Source of the DNA: Rhizobium sp. TH2
GTDB taxonomy: Bacteria; Pseudomonadota; Alphaproteobacteria; Rhizobiales; Rhizobiaceae
Length of the DNA: 64,000 nucleotides
Direction of reading: 5' to 3'
Assembly (NCBI RefSeq): GCF_024707525.1
Contig: NZ_CP062231.1
Span: forward strand, 3,286,001 to 3,350,000
The notes under the pieces are model-generated. The model had not been told where the DNA came from. It did no database searches and was given only the letters and a program-made list of their open reading frames with translations. Each line of letters starts with the position of its first letter. Within the stretch, counting starts at the first letter, position 1. The position numbers and the translations under genes were made by a program. Positions 33,163-41,841 of the stretch are shown here, one piece after another.

Positions 33163-34008
33163 TCAGATGTTTCGATCGCTCACACTTTCGGCGGTGTCCT
33201 TGATCGTCTTCAGACGTGCCGGGTCAAGCTTCGTTATGGTGTTGGCCAAGGTATCGACGATAAGGAGCTGGCTGATTTTCGACGGGAAAGCACCGCCTGT
33301 CAGCGGCGTCTCGGGAGACGAAGCAAGTAGCTTGAAATCACAGATTGCGGCCAGCGGGCTCTTGGTTCTGTTGGTGATCGCCACCACCTTCGCCCCTCGC
33401 GCATGCGCGCTTTCCGCCACGCGCAGGGTGTCGATAGTCGAGCCGGAGCTTGAAATGAGGATATATAGATCGTCCGGAGAGGCGGTCGCAGACGCCATGG
33501 TCGCGAGATGCGAGTCTCGCGGGATATGCGCCTGGATGCCGAGTCTCGCGAGTTTATATTCCAGATATTGCGCCGTGATGGCGGAGGCCGCCACCCCAAA
33601 GATTTCGATATGCCGAGCGGCTAGCAACAGCGCCGACACGCGTTCGATAACCTCACGGTCAAGCAGCCGCTCTGTCTCCTCCAACGCCATACGGGCGGTC
33701 TCGACAAGTTCCTGCACCATGTCACCAGGCGCGCTCGCTGGCGGCTGTTGAAATGTCGCGAGCTCGTGTGCGAGAGCCAGCTTGAAGTTCTGGAAACCTT
33801 GATAGCCGAGTTCACGGCAGAACCGGATCACGCTCGCTTCCGACGACTCCGCCTCGTCCGCCAGCTCGGTGATGCTTTTGTAAAGCACCGTCTGAGGATC
33901 GGCCAATACGAATGTAGCGACCTTTTCGAGGGCACGTGTCATGTTGGGTGCATGAGATCGAATCCGCGCGATAAGCGAGGGCTGTGATTGAATGTCCACG
34001 TGCATCAT
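33163..34008 (-). CDS. RpiR-family transcriptional regulator
   Basis: 281 aa. The N-terminal HTH_6 domain (YKSITELADEAESSEASVIR, FCRELGYQGFQNFKLALAHE) is followed by a complete SIS domain (about 120-265: HIEIFGVAASAITAQYLEYK, LYILISSSGSTIDTLRVAES) that should sense a sugar phosphate such as ManNAc-6-P or GlcNAc-6-P. The ATG at 34008 (MMHVDIQSQP) is used because residues encoded further upstream do not resemble the family. It heads the amino sugar operon and likely controls it from the adjacent intergenic site. Confidence 0.88.
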   Translation of the reverse strand: MMHVDIQSQPSLIARIRSHAPNMTRALEKVATFVLADPQTVLYKSITELADEAESSEASVIRFCRELGYQGFQNFKLALAHELATFQQPPASAPGDMVQELVETARMALEETERLLDREVIERVSALLLAARHIEIFGVAASAITAQYLEYKLARLGIQAHIPRDSHLATMASATASPDDLYILISSSGSTIDTLRVAESAHARGAKVVAITNRTKSPLAAICDFKLLASSPETPLTGGAFPSKISQLLIVDTLANTITKLDPARLKTIKDTAESVSDRNI

Positions 34009-34363
34009 TCCCGAACGTTCTGAGCATGGAAATTGTCGACGGCCCAGCGCCACTGACGTGGCGGCAGGTCGCAGGGTCAAACAGCGGCCGCGGCGAGGGC
34101 AAGTGTTATCATCCAAGGCCGATCTGTGGCATTCAGCATAGCGCGACAATTTTCTCCAGTCGAAACCTATTTTCGAAGACATTCTTCAAGGTCGTCGGTC
34201 GGGGAACTCCCCTGCAGTACGGGACATTGCGAGCTCAAAACGTATGGTGCGATCCCAACACACGGAGAACTATGACCGGTTTGGGCCACCAACCGCCGAT
34301 TTATGATACGGTTCCAATGCTCAGGAAGAGCGACGTGGTGGGGGGCGCGGCGGAGGAACCGTC
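34009..34363. other. Intergenic region, divergent promoters
   Basis: 355 bp between the divergent rpiR and integrase genes. No coding frame with family-like sequence, RNA gene or clear inverted repeat was recognised. It must contain the rpiR promoter and the leader of the integrase gene (GGCGGAGGA RBS just before 34364). Confidence 0.4.
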
Positions 34364-34984
34364 ATGGAGTCCGATGTCGTGCGTACCCGCCGTCCGTGGA
34401 ACAAGGGCATTCTCGTAGGCCAGAAGCGACCGCTGCAGCCCAAGAACGTCTGGTCAATTAGAGTGCGCCTTGAGATGAGTGGCGCAACACGTGAGCTTGC
34501 CCTCTTCAACCTGGCCATCGACAGCAAGCTCCGTGCCTGTGATCTGGTCAGATTGCGCGTCGAAGACCTCTGGTCTGGGAGCTCGATCAGAGATCGCGCG
34601 ACCATCATTCAAAAGAAGACAAAGCGCCCTGTCCAGTTCGAGGTAACGGAGCAGACAAAAGTCGCGCTCGTGGCATGGCTTCCGTCGGTCAAAAGAACGG
34701 GAGGAAGCTATCTCTTCCCCGGCAGACGCCGACAATCTTCTCATTTATCGACACGGCAATATGCGCGCAGCGTGCATCGCTGGGTCCGCAGCATTGGCCT
34801 TGAAGCGAGTGCCTATGGTACTCACTCGATGCGTCGAACGAAGGCAGCCTTGATCTACAAGAAGACTGGGAATCTGCGCGCCGTCCAAATCCTACTTGGC
34901 CACACCAAACTTGAGAGCACCGTCCGATATCTCGGTATCGAAATCGACGACGCGCTGCGGATCGCAGAGCAGATCGAGCTCTAA
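34364..34984 (+). CDS. Short tyrosine recombinase/integrase
   Basis: 206 aa consisting almost only of the catalytic domain. The tyrosine-recombinase residues are visible: R57 (SKLRACDLV), a beta-hairpin Lys (QKKTKRP), H154 and R157 (HSMRRTKAA), H180 (LLGHTKLES) and nucleophile Y189 (TVRYLG). The N-terminal core-binding domain is minimal, as in the short integrases common on rhizobial plasmids. It may serve integron-like or element-borne recombination. A GGAGGA box lies 6 nt before the ATG. No att site was identified; the gene separates the amino sugar operon from the moc-like cluster. Confidence 0.85.
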   Translation: MESDVVRTRRPWNKGILVGQKRPLQPKNVWSIRVRLEMSGATRELALFNLAIDSKLRACDLVRLRVEDLWSGSSIRDRATIIQKKTKRPVQFEVTEQTKVALVAWLPSVKRTGGSYLFPGRRRQSSHLSTRQYARSVHRWVRSIGLEASAYGTHSMRRTKAALIYKKTGNLRAVQILLGHTKLESTVRYLGIEIDDALRIAEQIEL

Positions 34985-35101
34985 TAATGGCGATCATCGG
35001 CAGAAGCCGGTGGTCGCCAACGCGCCACAAGCGGTCAACGAGCATACAGGGTTTTGCCAACCGCAATTGTTGACAGTCGCACATTCCCAAACGCTCGCGT
35101 C

Positions 35102-36328
35102 TCACGCCGCCAGCAACGACTTGAGTTTGATGTTCGAAGAACCCAATGCCGCCATGCTGGGTTTCGCTTGAGCAGCGATCAACATTTCGGCCAATCGTAT
35201 GTCTCGACCCACGGCGTTCCCTATGCCGATCCCACTCGCCGCAACAATTCTGCCCTCGTCTTCGAGATGGAATAAAATGAATGCCCCGTCGCCGAGATCA
35301 CGGCGGACGCTTTTGGTCGTTGTCGTGGCAAGCCCCGCGACCTGGAGCGTCAGGTCATATTGGTCGGACCATGACCATGGAACATCGACGAAAGGTTTGC
35401 GGCCACCAAGCATGTTTCCGGCGACGAGCGTACCCTGATCCTGGGCGCTTCTCCATGACTCAAGACGAATTCGACGGTCCCCAAAAATCGCCGCGGGAAA
35501 AGAACAGCAATCTCCTACCGCATAGATATCCGGGTCGGAGGTTCGCATGAAGCGGTCGACCGCGATGCCGTTGTCGACAAGCAATCCAGTTTGCGCTGCG
35601 AGCTCGTCGTTCGGGATCGCCCCGATGCCAACAACAGCGAACTCACCTGCGACAACGCTTCCATCCTGGAGTTCGACGTGAATTTCGTCGTCCTTCTCCC
35701 TGACTGCAGCCACTGCGCTCTCAAGCAGGATTTCCACCCCTTCCTCGCGATGTCGTGCTTCCATGACCGCTGCTATCTCCGCTGGCACCGCCCGAGCCAT
35801 GAGACGCGGGAGCCCCTCTATGACCGTCACCGCAAGCCCGCGCCACCGAGCCGTGGCGGCAAGCTCGAGACCGATGAAGCCGCCGCCTATCACGATCATG
35901 CGTGCGCCTGGCGTGAGGCGCTCTCGAATGGCAACCGCGTCGTCGTGTGTACGCAGCGTCAACAGTCGCTCGGATCGCCGGAGGCCAGGCAGCATTCTCG
36001 GCCGTGCGCCAGTGGCCAGCAGGAGTTTGTCATACCGTTTGCTTATGCCATTGTTCAGGATCACGCATCGCTGTGCACGATCAATGCTGTCGACACGAAC
36101 TCCGCCAATATGCGTGATGTCAGCTTGAGCGAGCGCTTCCAAAGGTGCGATCAGCCTCGGATCAGGCTCGTCGAGCAACGCCTGCTTTGAAAGCGGAGGC
36201 CGGTCATATGGGGCGTGAGTTTCGTCTCCGATGAGCGTGATCTCTCCAGCAAAACCGCGCTCCCTGAGGCTTAACGCAGCGCGCGCGCCGCCAAGCCCCG
36301 CTCCCACAATCACGATACGTTCAGGCAT
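35102..36328 (-). CDS. FAD-dependent ferredoxin reductase (MocF-like)
   Basis: 408 aa oxygenase-type ferredoxin reductase (rhodocoxin/HcaD family): FAD motif IVIVGAGLGGARAALSLRER, the YDRPPLSKQ stretch, NAD motif MIVIGGGFIGLELAATARW, second FAD motif DPDIYAVGDCCSF and a C-terminal reductase domain. It would pass electrons from NAD(P)H to the Rieske ferredoxin at 41932 for the hydroxylase at 37770. Rhizopine catabolism in Rhizobium uses such a set (mocDEF). It is 123 bp downstream of the lacI-type gene on the same strand. The ATG at 36328 starts MPERIVIVGAG. Confidence 0.88.
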   Translation of the reverse strand: MPERIVIVGAGLGGARAALSLRERGFAGEITLIGDETHAPYDRPPLSKQALLDEPDPRLIAPLEALAQADITHIGGVRVDSIDRAQRCVILNNGISKRYDKLLLATGARPRMLPGLRRSERLLTLRTHDDAVAIRERLTPGARMIVIGGGFIGLELAATARWRGLAVTVIEGLPRLMARAVPAEIAAVMEARHREEGVEILLESAVAAVREKDDEIHVELQDGSVVAGEFAVVGIGAIPNDELAAQTGLLVDNGIAVDRFMRTSDPDIYAVGDCCSFPAAIFGDRRIRLESWRSAQDQGTLVAGNMLGGRKPFVDVPWSWSDQYDLTLQVAGLATTTTKSVRRDLGDGAFILFHLEDEGRIVAASGIGIGNAVGRDIRLAEMLIAAQAKPSMAALGSSNIKLKSLLAA

Positions 36329-36451
36329 TCCAAATCCTCCCAAGGCGAACAGGGGAAGAATATCGACGCCGCGCCAAAAGCCAACTGAAATTGATATAAA
36401 GTCTCATTCGTGCCATTTTCTTCCAAGAATGAAACGAAACGCGTCATTCAA

Positions 36452-37480
36452 TTAGATGTTCTCGCATGTGAAAATCTCGAATGGAAGAACCGTCGTGTGG
36501 TTGGAGGATTCTATTTTTCCCGAGGCCGCGCGCATCATCCCGTCAAGGGTCACATCCGCCAACTTTGGGAGAGGATGGCCGATCGCAAAGGTCATCGTGC
36601 CATCAAGAAGCGCTTCCCGCGTTGAGTCCATGAGTTCGTAGCCGACGAGAACCACTTTCCCTGCCATCCCGGAAGCCCGCAGACCCGCTATCGCACCAGA
36701 TATTCCTCCCCCGGCGACGTAAAGGCCTTTGAGGTCGGGGTTCTCATGAATCAACTTCTCCGTCATTTCCTGCGCAACAGCCGTGGATTCGAACGTCATG
36801 AGAGGCTCAAGAAGCGTGAAGTCGGTCGCATGCTCGCGAAAATAGGACCGGAAACCGCTCTCATTCATTTCCTGGCATCGGTAGCGAGGATTGCCGATGA
36901 GGATGCCGAGCTTGCCCCTTTCCTTGCAGATGTGATCGAACGCCCAACCAGCCGTCCGGCCTATCTTCCATCCATCGCAACCGACATAGGGAACGCGCCC
37001 CGTGGTCGCCAGCTGGGAGATAAGCGCGAAAACGGGCTTGCCCATCTGCTCGATCGCCTCGACGGCCTGCATGATCGTCGGGTGCACTTGCGCGACCACG
37101 CCGATCGCGTCGCAGTGTTCGGCGAGTTCCAGCATTTTGGCGGCGATGTTCTGCGGCGAGAGCGTCTCGATGTAGGCCACTTCGACACTGACCACTGCGC
37201 CATCCACCCGTTCAGACGCTGCTTCGATCGCGTTGCCGAGATTTCTGTAGAAAGCGCGGGAGGGCTGGTGCAACACGAAACCGAACCTGAATCTGGGGCG
37301 CGCGGCCGCAATCCGCCCTTCGATGGCCCCCGTGCCGTAGAACCCGATGTTCCGCGCCGCATCCTTGACGCGCTGCATGGTACCTGGCTTTACGGTGCTT
37401 GAACCGGCGAGAACGCGGTTCACCGTTGCCACGGAAACACCGGCCTCGTTGGCGAGATCGCGAATTGTTGGTCGGGACAT
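36452..37480 (-). CDS. LacI-family transcriptional regulator
   Basis: 342 aa: N-terminal LacI HTH (TIRDLANEAGVSVATVNRVL, residues about 4-23, with the hinge helix following) and a periplasmic-binding-protein-like ligand domain (FRFGFVLHQPSRAFYRNLG ... GLYVAGGGISGAIAGLRASG). It is divergent from the hydroxylase and transporter genes and probably controls the moc-like cluster in response to the imported cyclitol. Classical moc loci use a GntR-type MocR, so the regulator type differs here. An inverted repeat just upstream may be its operator. Confidence 0.88.
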   Translation of the reverse strand: MSRPTIRDLANEAGVSVATVNRVLAGSSTVKPGTMQRVKDAARNIGFYGTGAIEGRIAAARPRFRFGFVLHQPSRAFYRNLGNAIEAASERVDGAVVSVEVAYIETLSPQNIAAKMLELAEHCDAIGVVAQVHPTIMQAVEAIEQMGKPVFALISQLATTGRVPYVGCDGWKIGRTAGWAFDHICKERGKLGILIGNPRYRCQEMNESGFRSYFREHATDFTLLEPLMTFESTAVAQEMTEKLIHENPDLKGLYVAGGGISGAIAGLRASGMAGKVVLVGYELMDSTREALLDGTMTFAIGHPLPKLADVTLDGMMRAASGKIESSNHTTVLPFEIFTCENI

Positions 37481-37497
37481 CGTGCCCTCAATATCAT

Positions 37498-37529
37498 TTT
37501 GTATCAAACAGCCAATCCGTAGATACAAA
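37498..37529. promoter_or_regulatory. Inverted repeat upstream of lacI-type gene
   Basis: TTTGTATC (37498-37505) and GATACAAA (37522-37529) form an inverted repeat with 8-bp perfect arms and a 16-bp centre, 18-49 bp upstream of the LacI-type start on the minus strand. The position suits autoregulation and control of the divergent hydroxylase gene. LacI operators are usually more compact palindromes, so the match is tentative. Confidence 0.45.
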
Positions 37530-37769
37530 TGAGACAAATGTTGCTTCACGTAGCATGATCACTTGATTTGTCGTCCGTCAAGGATTTAGTTCCATTCCAG
37601 ACAAGGGTCGGGTTTCGAGAGAGCCGATCGGTCGAAGGAGACGTTTCGCAACATGGAATGGAGTTCGGCGGCGGGCCATGGCCTCGCACGATCGGCGAAG
37701 CCATGCCCGAAACGGATCGGAATCCCGACCATCGAGTTTGCGGCTCCGATCTACGAGATGGAGGATTGA

Positions 37770-38786
37770 ATGGACGATCTTCAGTACGGCACCCGCAACA
37801 AGCGCGGCGATTGGGCACCCAACGGCAAGATCGAAATCGCGCCTTTCTGGCGCTGGCCGATGAGCGCCAGGGCGCTGGGCGCGTGGCTGTTGGAATATCT
37901 GTGGCCGTGGAATGCGTTCCACATGGCGACGACATTGGCCTATTGGTATTTCATCATTCCCGACGTCGAGACGATGAAGACCTTGTCATGGGGTTGGCCA
38001 GTCTACCTCTACGTCGTGAACGCCGCAGCCATCTTCGTGATGTATGGTGCCGTCGAGTTCTTCTATTACGTCAAGCGCAAGCAGAGCAACCGCTTCAAAT
38101 ACAATGCGAAGTTTCCCGGTGACCAGCCGTCTGACGTCTTCTGGTTCAAGAGCCAGAACATCGACAACTTCCTTCGCAGCTTCTTGATCACCATCCCGCT
38201 GTGGACGGTCGTCGAAGTGACGTTCCTGTGGTGCTTCGCCAACGGCTACGTGCCCTGGCTGACCTGGGCCGACCATCCGCTCTACCTCGCAGCTCTCGTC
38301 TTCTTCGCACCGATGTTCCATGAGGGCTACTTCTACATGATCCATCGGCTGATCCACGTGCCTGTTCTCTACAAGTGGATTCACTCGGTCCACCACAACT
38401 CGGTGAATCCTTCGCCCTGGTCGTCGCTGTCCATGCATCCCGTCGAGGGCTTTGCCTATCATTCGGTGGCGTTCATTCACTTGATCATTCCGTCGAACCC
38501 TGTGGTCGCACTTTTCCAACTTCACGTCGCCGGCTTCGGCGCGATCAACGGCCATATCGGCTTCGAGAAGCTTGAACTCACCGACGAGGCCGCGCTGAAC
38601 AGCCACGCCTACACCCACTACCTTCACCACAAGTATTTCGAGGTGAATTACGGCGACGGCATCATCCCGATGGATAAGGTTTTTGGCACCTGGAACGACG
38701 GCACCAAGGAAGGCGAGGCAATCATGAATGCTCGTTTCCAAAAGAAGAAAGAACGCATGAACGCCAAGAACGCGGCGAAGGCTTGA
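37770..38786 (+). CDS. Membrane di-iron hydroxylase (sterol desaturase/fatty acid hydroxylase family)
   Basis: 338 aa integral membrane protein with the clustered histidines of the family: HRLIH (192-196), HSVHH (205-209), HPVEGFAYH (223-231) and HYLHH (283-287), among several hydrophobic helices. Such enzymes insert oxygen into C-H bonds with electrons from ferredoxin. Together with the Rieske ferredoxin (41932) and ferredoxin reductase (35102) it would form a three-component oxygenase; in rhizopine catabolism the MocDEF set removes the O-methyl group. The ATG at 37770 has GGAGGA just upstream. It is the first gene of the plus-strand half of the cluster. Confidence 0.85.
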   Translation: MDDLQYGTRNKRGDWAPNGKIEIAPFWRWPMSARALGAWLLEYLWPWNAFHMATTLAYWYFIIPDVETMKTLSWGWPVYLYVVNAAAIFVMYGAVEFFYYVKRKQSNRFKYNAKFPGDQPSDVFWFKSQNIDNFLRSFLITIPLWTVVEVTFLWCFANGYVPWLTWADHPLYLAALVFFAPMFHEGYFYMIHRLIHVPVLYKWIHSVHHNSVNPSPWSSLSMHPVEGFAYHSVAFIHLIIPSNPVVALFQLHVAGFGAINGHIGFEKLELTDEAALNSHAYTHYLHHKYFEVNYGDGIIPMDKVFGTWNDGTKEGEAIMNARFQKKKERMNAKNAAKA

Positions 38787-38827
38787 GACGCACGGCGCTT
38801 TCTTCCTGACAGACGGCGGCGCTGGTT

Positions 38828-38852
38828 GGGGCACGGGAGGAGAACGTGCCCC
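38828..38852 (+). terminator. Hairpin between hydroxylase and binding-protein genes
   Basis: GGGGCACG (38828-38835) pairs with CGTGCCCC (38845-38852) around 9 nt, 42 bp after the hydroxylase stop. There is no T-run, so partial termination or mRNA processing is more likely than full termination. Confidence 0.45.
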
Positions 38853-38901
38853 CTGATTGAGTGCCGGTTGGACAAGCATGTCCATTCCGGTTTGGAACTT
38901 G

Positions 38902-38921
38902 GAGCCGTCAGGTGACGGCTC
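38902..38921 (+). promoter_or_regulatory. Perfect 20-bp palindrome in binding-protein leader
   Basis: GAGCCGTCA-GG-TGACGGCTC is a perfect inverted repeat ending about 6 bp before the AGGAGGG ribosome site and 18 bp before the ATG at 38940. It could be an operator or a leader hairpin affecting translation of the binding protein; the sequence alone does not decide. Confidence 0.5.
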
Positions 38922-38939
38922 ATGTGAGGAGGGAATAAA

Positions 38940-39917
38940 ATGAAATCAATCAAGAAAATCGCAGCCGTCCTGGTCGCATCGGTCGCGCTGACCGTTGGTA
39001 TTGCCGGCGGCGCATCGGCCGCGAAGATCGCCATCATCGGCGGCATGAATTCCGACCAGTTCTGGAACAAGATCAAGAAGGGCGTGGACGACGCCCGGGT
39101 CGTGGTCGAGGCCAATGGCGGGACCGTCGACTACCTGCGCATGCAGTCCTATGACAACTTCGCCGCCGACTCGGCGGACATCATCCGCACGGCGATCAGC
39201 CAGCGGCCCGACGGCATTGCGGTACCCGATTGGGTGTTCGAATCCCAGGACCCCGCAATCAAGGAAGCCATTGCCGCAGGCATCAAGGTTATCCTGTTCA
39301 ATGCAGGTACGCTTGACAAGGCTAAGGAACTCGGGGCGATCAACTATATCGGCTCTGATGAATATGTCGCCGGCGTCGCGAGCGGTGAACAGCTTCTGAA
39401 GCTTGGCTCCAAAAAGGGCGTCTGTATCAACACACTGCCCGGCACGGCGAATATCGAGGCCCGTTGCAAGGGCATGATCGACGCCATGACCAAGGGCGGA
39501 GCCACGGCCGAACAGTTGCCGCTGCCGACCACGGCGTTTGGGGACCCGGCGGCGATCTCCGAGGCGATCAAGGCCTATCTCCTCGAAAAGGCTGATGTCG
39601 ATGGCGCCCTGACCATCGGCGCCGGCGAAGCCGACGCTGCCGCTGTGGGTATCGAACAGGCCGCCAAGACAGGCACCGTCAAGCTCGGCTCCTTCGACTT
39701 CAACGAAGCCACGCTCGCCCGCATCAAGGACGGCAAGCAGGCGTTTGCCATCGACCAGCAGCCCTACCTCCAGTCACTTCTGGCCGTGACGTTGCTTGCG
39801 TCTCATATTGACTTCGGCACGATGCTGCCGACGGCCCCAATTCTGACCGGCCCTGGAATTGTCGACAGCGCCAACGTCGATGCGACCATCGCCGGCGTGA
39901 AGATCGGCGCTCGCTGA
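38940..39917 (+). CDS. Periplasmic sugar/cyclitol-binding protein (MocB/RbsB type)
   Basis: 325 aa. A signal peptide (MKSIKKIAAVLVASVALTVG, cleaved near GASA) precedes a type I periplasmic fold: KIAIIGGMNSDQFWNKIKKG, SADIIRTAISQRPDGIAVPD and NYIGSDEYVAGVASGEQLL. It is of the ribose/rhizopine-binding (MocB) type and distantly similar to the broken binding-protein gene at 4289. It delivers the ligand to the permease at 40007. The AGGAGGG box is strong, and hairpins before and after the gene suggest independent dosage of this abundant component. Confidence 0.9.
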   Translation: MKSIKKIAAVLVASVALTVGIAGGASAAKIAIIGGMNSDQFWNKIKKGVDDARVVVEANGGTVDYLRMQSYDNFAADSADIIRTAISQRPDGIAVPDWVFESQDPAIKEAIAAGIKVILFNAGTLDKAKELGAINYIGSDEYVAGVASGEQLLKLGSKKGVCINTLPGTANIEARCKGMIDAMTKGGATAEQLPLPTTAFGDPAAISEAIKAYLLEKADVDGALTIGAGEADAAAVGIEQAAKTGTVKLGSFDFNEATLARIKDGKQAFAIDQQPYLQSLLAVTLLASHIDFGTMLPTAPILTGPGIVDSANVDATIAGVKIGAR

Positions 39918-39931
39918 TCGCATACCAAGTC

Positions 39932-39958
39932 GCCTGTCGTGGCAGTGCCACGGCAGGC
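39932..39958 (+). terminator. Hairpin between binding-protein and permease genes
   Basis: GCCTGTCGTGGCA (from 39932) pairs with TGCCACGGCAGGC (to 39958) with one mismatch and a one-base centre, giving a long stem in the 89-bp gap. Such stems commonly protect the upstream binding-protein mRNA or lower expression of the following permease. Confidence 0.5.
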
Positions 39959-40006
39959 CTCCCAGGAGGCGACCCATCGCGGGCTCGAAACATCGGATAT
40001 CGTTCC

Positions 40007-41008
40007 ATGGTCACAAATCTTTTCGGAAATCTGCTTCGGCGACCGGAGGCCGGCGCACTGATCGGCCTGATCGGCGTGCTCGTGTTCTTCGTCATCGTTG
40101 GGGGAATCGAGTTCCTCTATCCGGCAAGCATTGGCAGCTGGGTAAGCCGGGCGGCATCACTGGGTATCATCGCCATTCCCGTAGGTCTGTTGATGATCGC
40201 AGGCGAACTCGATATTTCGATCGGCGCGACCATTACCTCGGGCGCTCTGATCACCGCGCTCGTCTCTGGCTATTTCGGCCAGCCGATTGTCGTTGGCATG
40301 GTGGCGGCGCTGGCGTTCGGCGCGCTGGTGGGGCTGCTCAACGGCTATCTCGTGCTAAGAACTGGCGTGCCATCCTTCATCGTGACACTCGGCACCTTAT
40401 TCGCGGTATCTGGCCTGTTGCTCGGGGCGACAGTAGTTATCACCGGCACAACCTCCATCGCGTTGCAGGCACCGCAATTCGCCAAGACGATGTTTGGAGG
40501 CTTTTTCGGACCGGGCTTCCAGGTCTTGGTCCTCTGGTGGATCGGCATCACCGCTGCCTTCGTTTTCTTCGTGCACCTGTCGCGCTATGGGAACTGGATT
40601 TTCGCCATCGGCGGCGACAGTGTGAGCGCGCGCAACGCGGGCATACCCACCGGACGGATCACGATCCTCCTCTTCGTCCTGTCCTCCGTCTGTGCGTCCT
40701 TCGTCGGCATGTCGCAGGCCATCCTTTTCCAGTCGGTGCAAGCGACGCCTCAGTTGACGCTGATCTTCAACACGATCATCGCGGTCGTCGTCGGCGGCGT
40801 ACTGCTGACAGGGGGATTTGGCTCGGTCATCGGGATTTTTCTCGGAACGATCACTTTCGCTGTGGTGACGCAAGGCATCTATTACACGGACTTCGACCAG
40901 ACCTGGTCCAACATGGTGATCGGCATATTGCTGCTCGGCGCAGTCCTGATGAACAACACGTTCCGCCAACTGGCGCTGAGCGCCGCGACCCGCAAGAAGG
41001 GAGCCTGA
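40007..41008 (+). CDS. Sugar ABC transporter permease (RbsC/FrcC type)
   Basis: 333 aa with 8-10 hydrophobic helices and the family landmark IPVGLLMIAGELDISIGAT, then GLLNGYLVLRTGVPSFIVTL and FGSVIGIFLGTITFAVVTQG. A homodimer of this CUT2 permease forms the import channel for the binding protein encoded upstream. The stop is 3 bp before the ATPase start. Confidence 0.92.
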   Translation: MVTNLFGNLLRRPEAGALIGLIGVLVFFVIVGGIEFLYPASIGSWVSRAASLGIIAIPVGLLMIAGELDISIGATITSGALITALVSGYFGQPIVVGMVAALAFGALVGLLNGYLVLRTGVPSFIVTLGTLFAVSGLLLGATVVITGTTSIALQAPQFAKTMFGGFFGPGFQVLVLWWIGITAAFVFFVHLSRYGNWIFAIGGDSVSARNAGIPTGRITILLFVLSSVCASFVGMSQAILFQSVQATPQLTLIFNTIIAVVVGGVLLTGGFGSVIGIFLGTITFAVVTQGIYYTDFDQTWSNMVIGILLLGAVLMNNTFRQLALSAATRKKGA

Positions 41009-41011
41009 TCC

Positions 41012-41833
41012 ATGAACGCTCCAGTTTTGAAACTTGTGAATGTCAGCAAATCCTTCGGTCCGATCGACGTCCTCGAAGGCATCAATCTCGAAGTCCGCGC
41101 CGGCGAAGTGCTCTGTCTGCTCGGCGACAACGGTGCGGGCAAGTCGACGCTCATCAAGACGATGTCCGGCGTGCATAAGCCGACATCGGGCGAGATATGG
41201 ATGGACGGCGACAAGGTCGAGTTCAGCTCGCCGAGGGACGCATCCGAAAAAGGTATCGCGACCGTGCACCAGTTCGGTGGCACATTCCCGCTTATGTCGA
41301 TCGGCCGCTCGTTCTTTGTCGGCGTCGAACCGACCAAGGGCTGGGGGCCATTCAAAATCTATGACCGCAAGACGGCGAACGCTGTCGCGGTCAAGGCGGT
41401 TCGTGACTTCGGCATCACCCGGATCGACGATGGCGACCGACTGGTCGGCGGTCTGTCCGGCGGCGAGCGCCAGTCGCTGGCAATCGCTCGTGCTGTCCAT
41501 TTCGGTGCGCGCCTGCTGATCCTCGACGAGCCAACGGCAGCGCTGGGCGTCAAGCAGGCGACGCACGTCCTGCGCATCGTCAACGAAGCAAAGCGGCGTG
41601 GACTCGCAGTCGTCTTCATTACCCATCAAGTGATGCATGCCATGGCAGTTGGCGATCACTTCGCTGTTCTTATTCGTGGTGCTGTTGCCGCTGATTTCCG
41701 GAAGGGCGAGCGCTCGCGAGAAGAGATCACTGATCTGATGGCAGGCGGAGAGACGATGGCGTCTCTGGAAGCTGAGATCGAAAGCCAGATGAACTCGCAC
41801 GGCGGCGCGCACCACGTCGCTGCTGCAGAATGA
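41012..41833 (+). CDS. Sugar ABC transporter ATP-binding protein (single-domain CUT2)
   Basis: 273 aa: Walker A GDNGAGKST, Q-loop region ATVHQFGGTFPLMSIGRSFF, signature LSGGERQSLAIARAV, Walker B LLILDEPTAALG, switch His (FITHQ). Unlike RbsA it has only one nucleotide-binding domain. It is the intact counterpart of the partial ATPase at 1-599. Start ATG 41012, 3 bp after the permease stop. Confidence 0.92.
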   Translation: MNAPVLKLVNVSKSFGPIDVLEGINLEVRAGEVLCLLGDNGAGKSTLIKTMSGVHKPTSGEIWMDGDKVEFSSPRDASEKGIATVHQFGGTFPLMSIGRSFFVGVEPTKGWGPFKIYDRKTANAVAVKAVRDFGITRIDDGDRLVGGLSGGERQSLAIARAVHFGARLLILDEPTAALGVKQATHVLRIVNEAKRRGLAVVFITHQVMHAMAVGDHFAVLIRGAVAADFRKGERSREEITDLMAGGETMASLEAEIESQMNSHGGAHHVAAAE

Positions 41834-41841
41834 CCTCCTGA

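Noticed and set aside
37568..38122. Plus-strand open frame overlapping the start of the hydroxylase gene
   Set aside because: It is in another frame from the conserved membrane protein and becomes Arg-rich without motifs.
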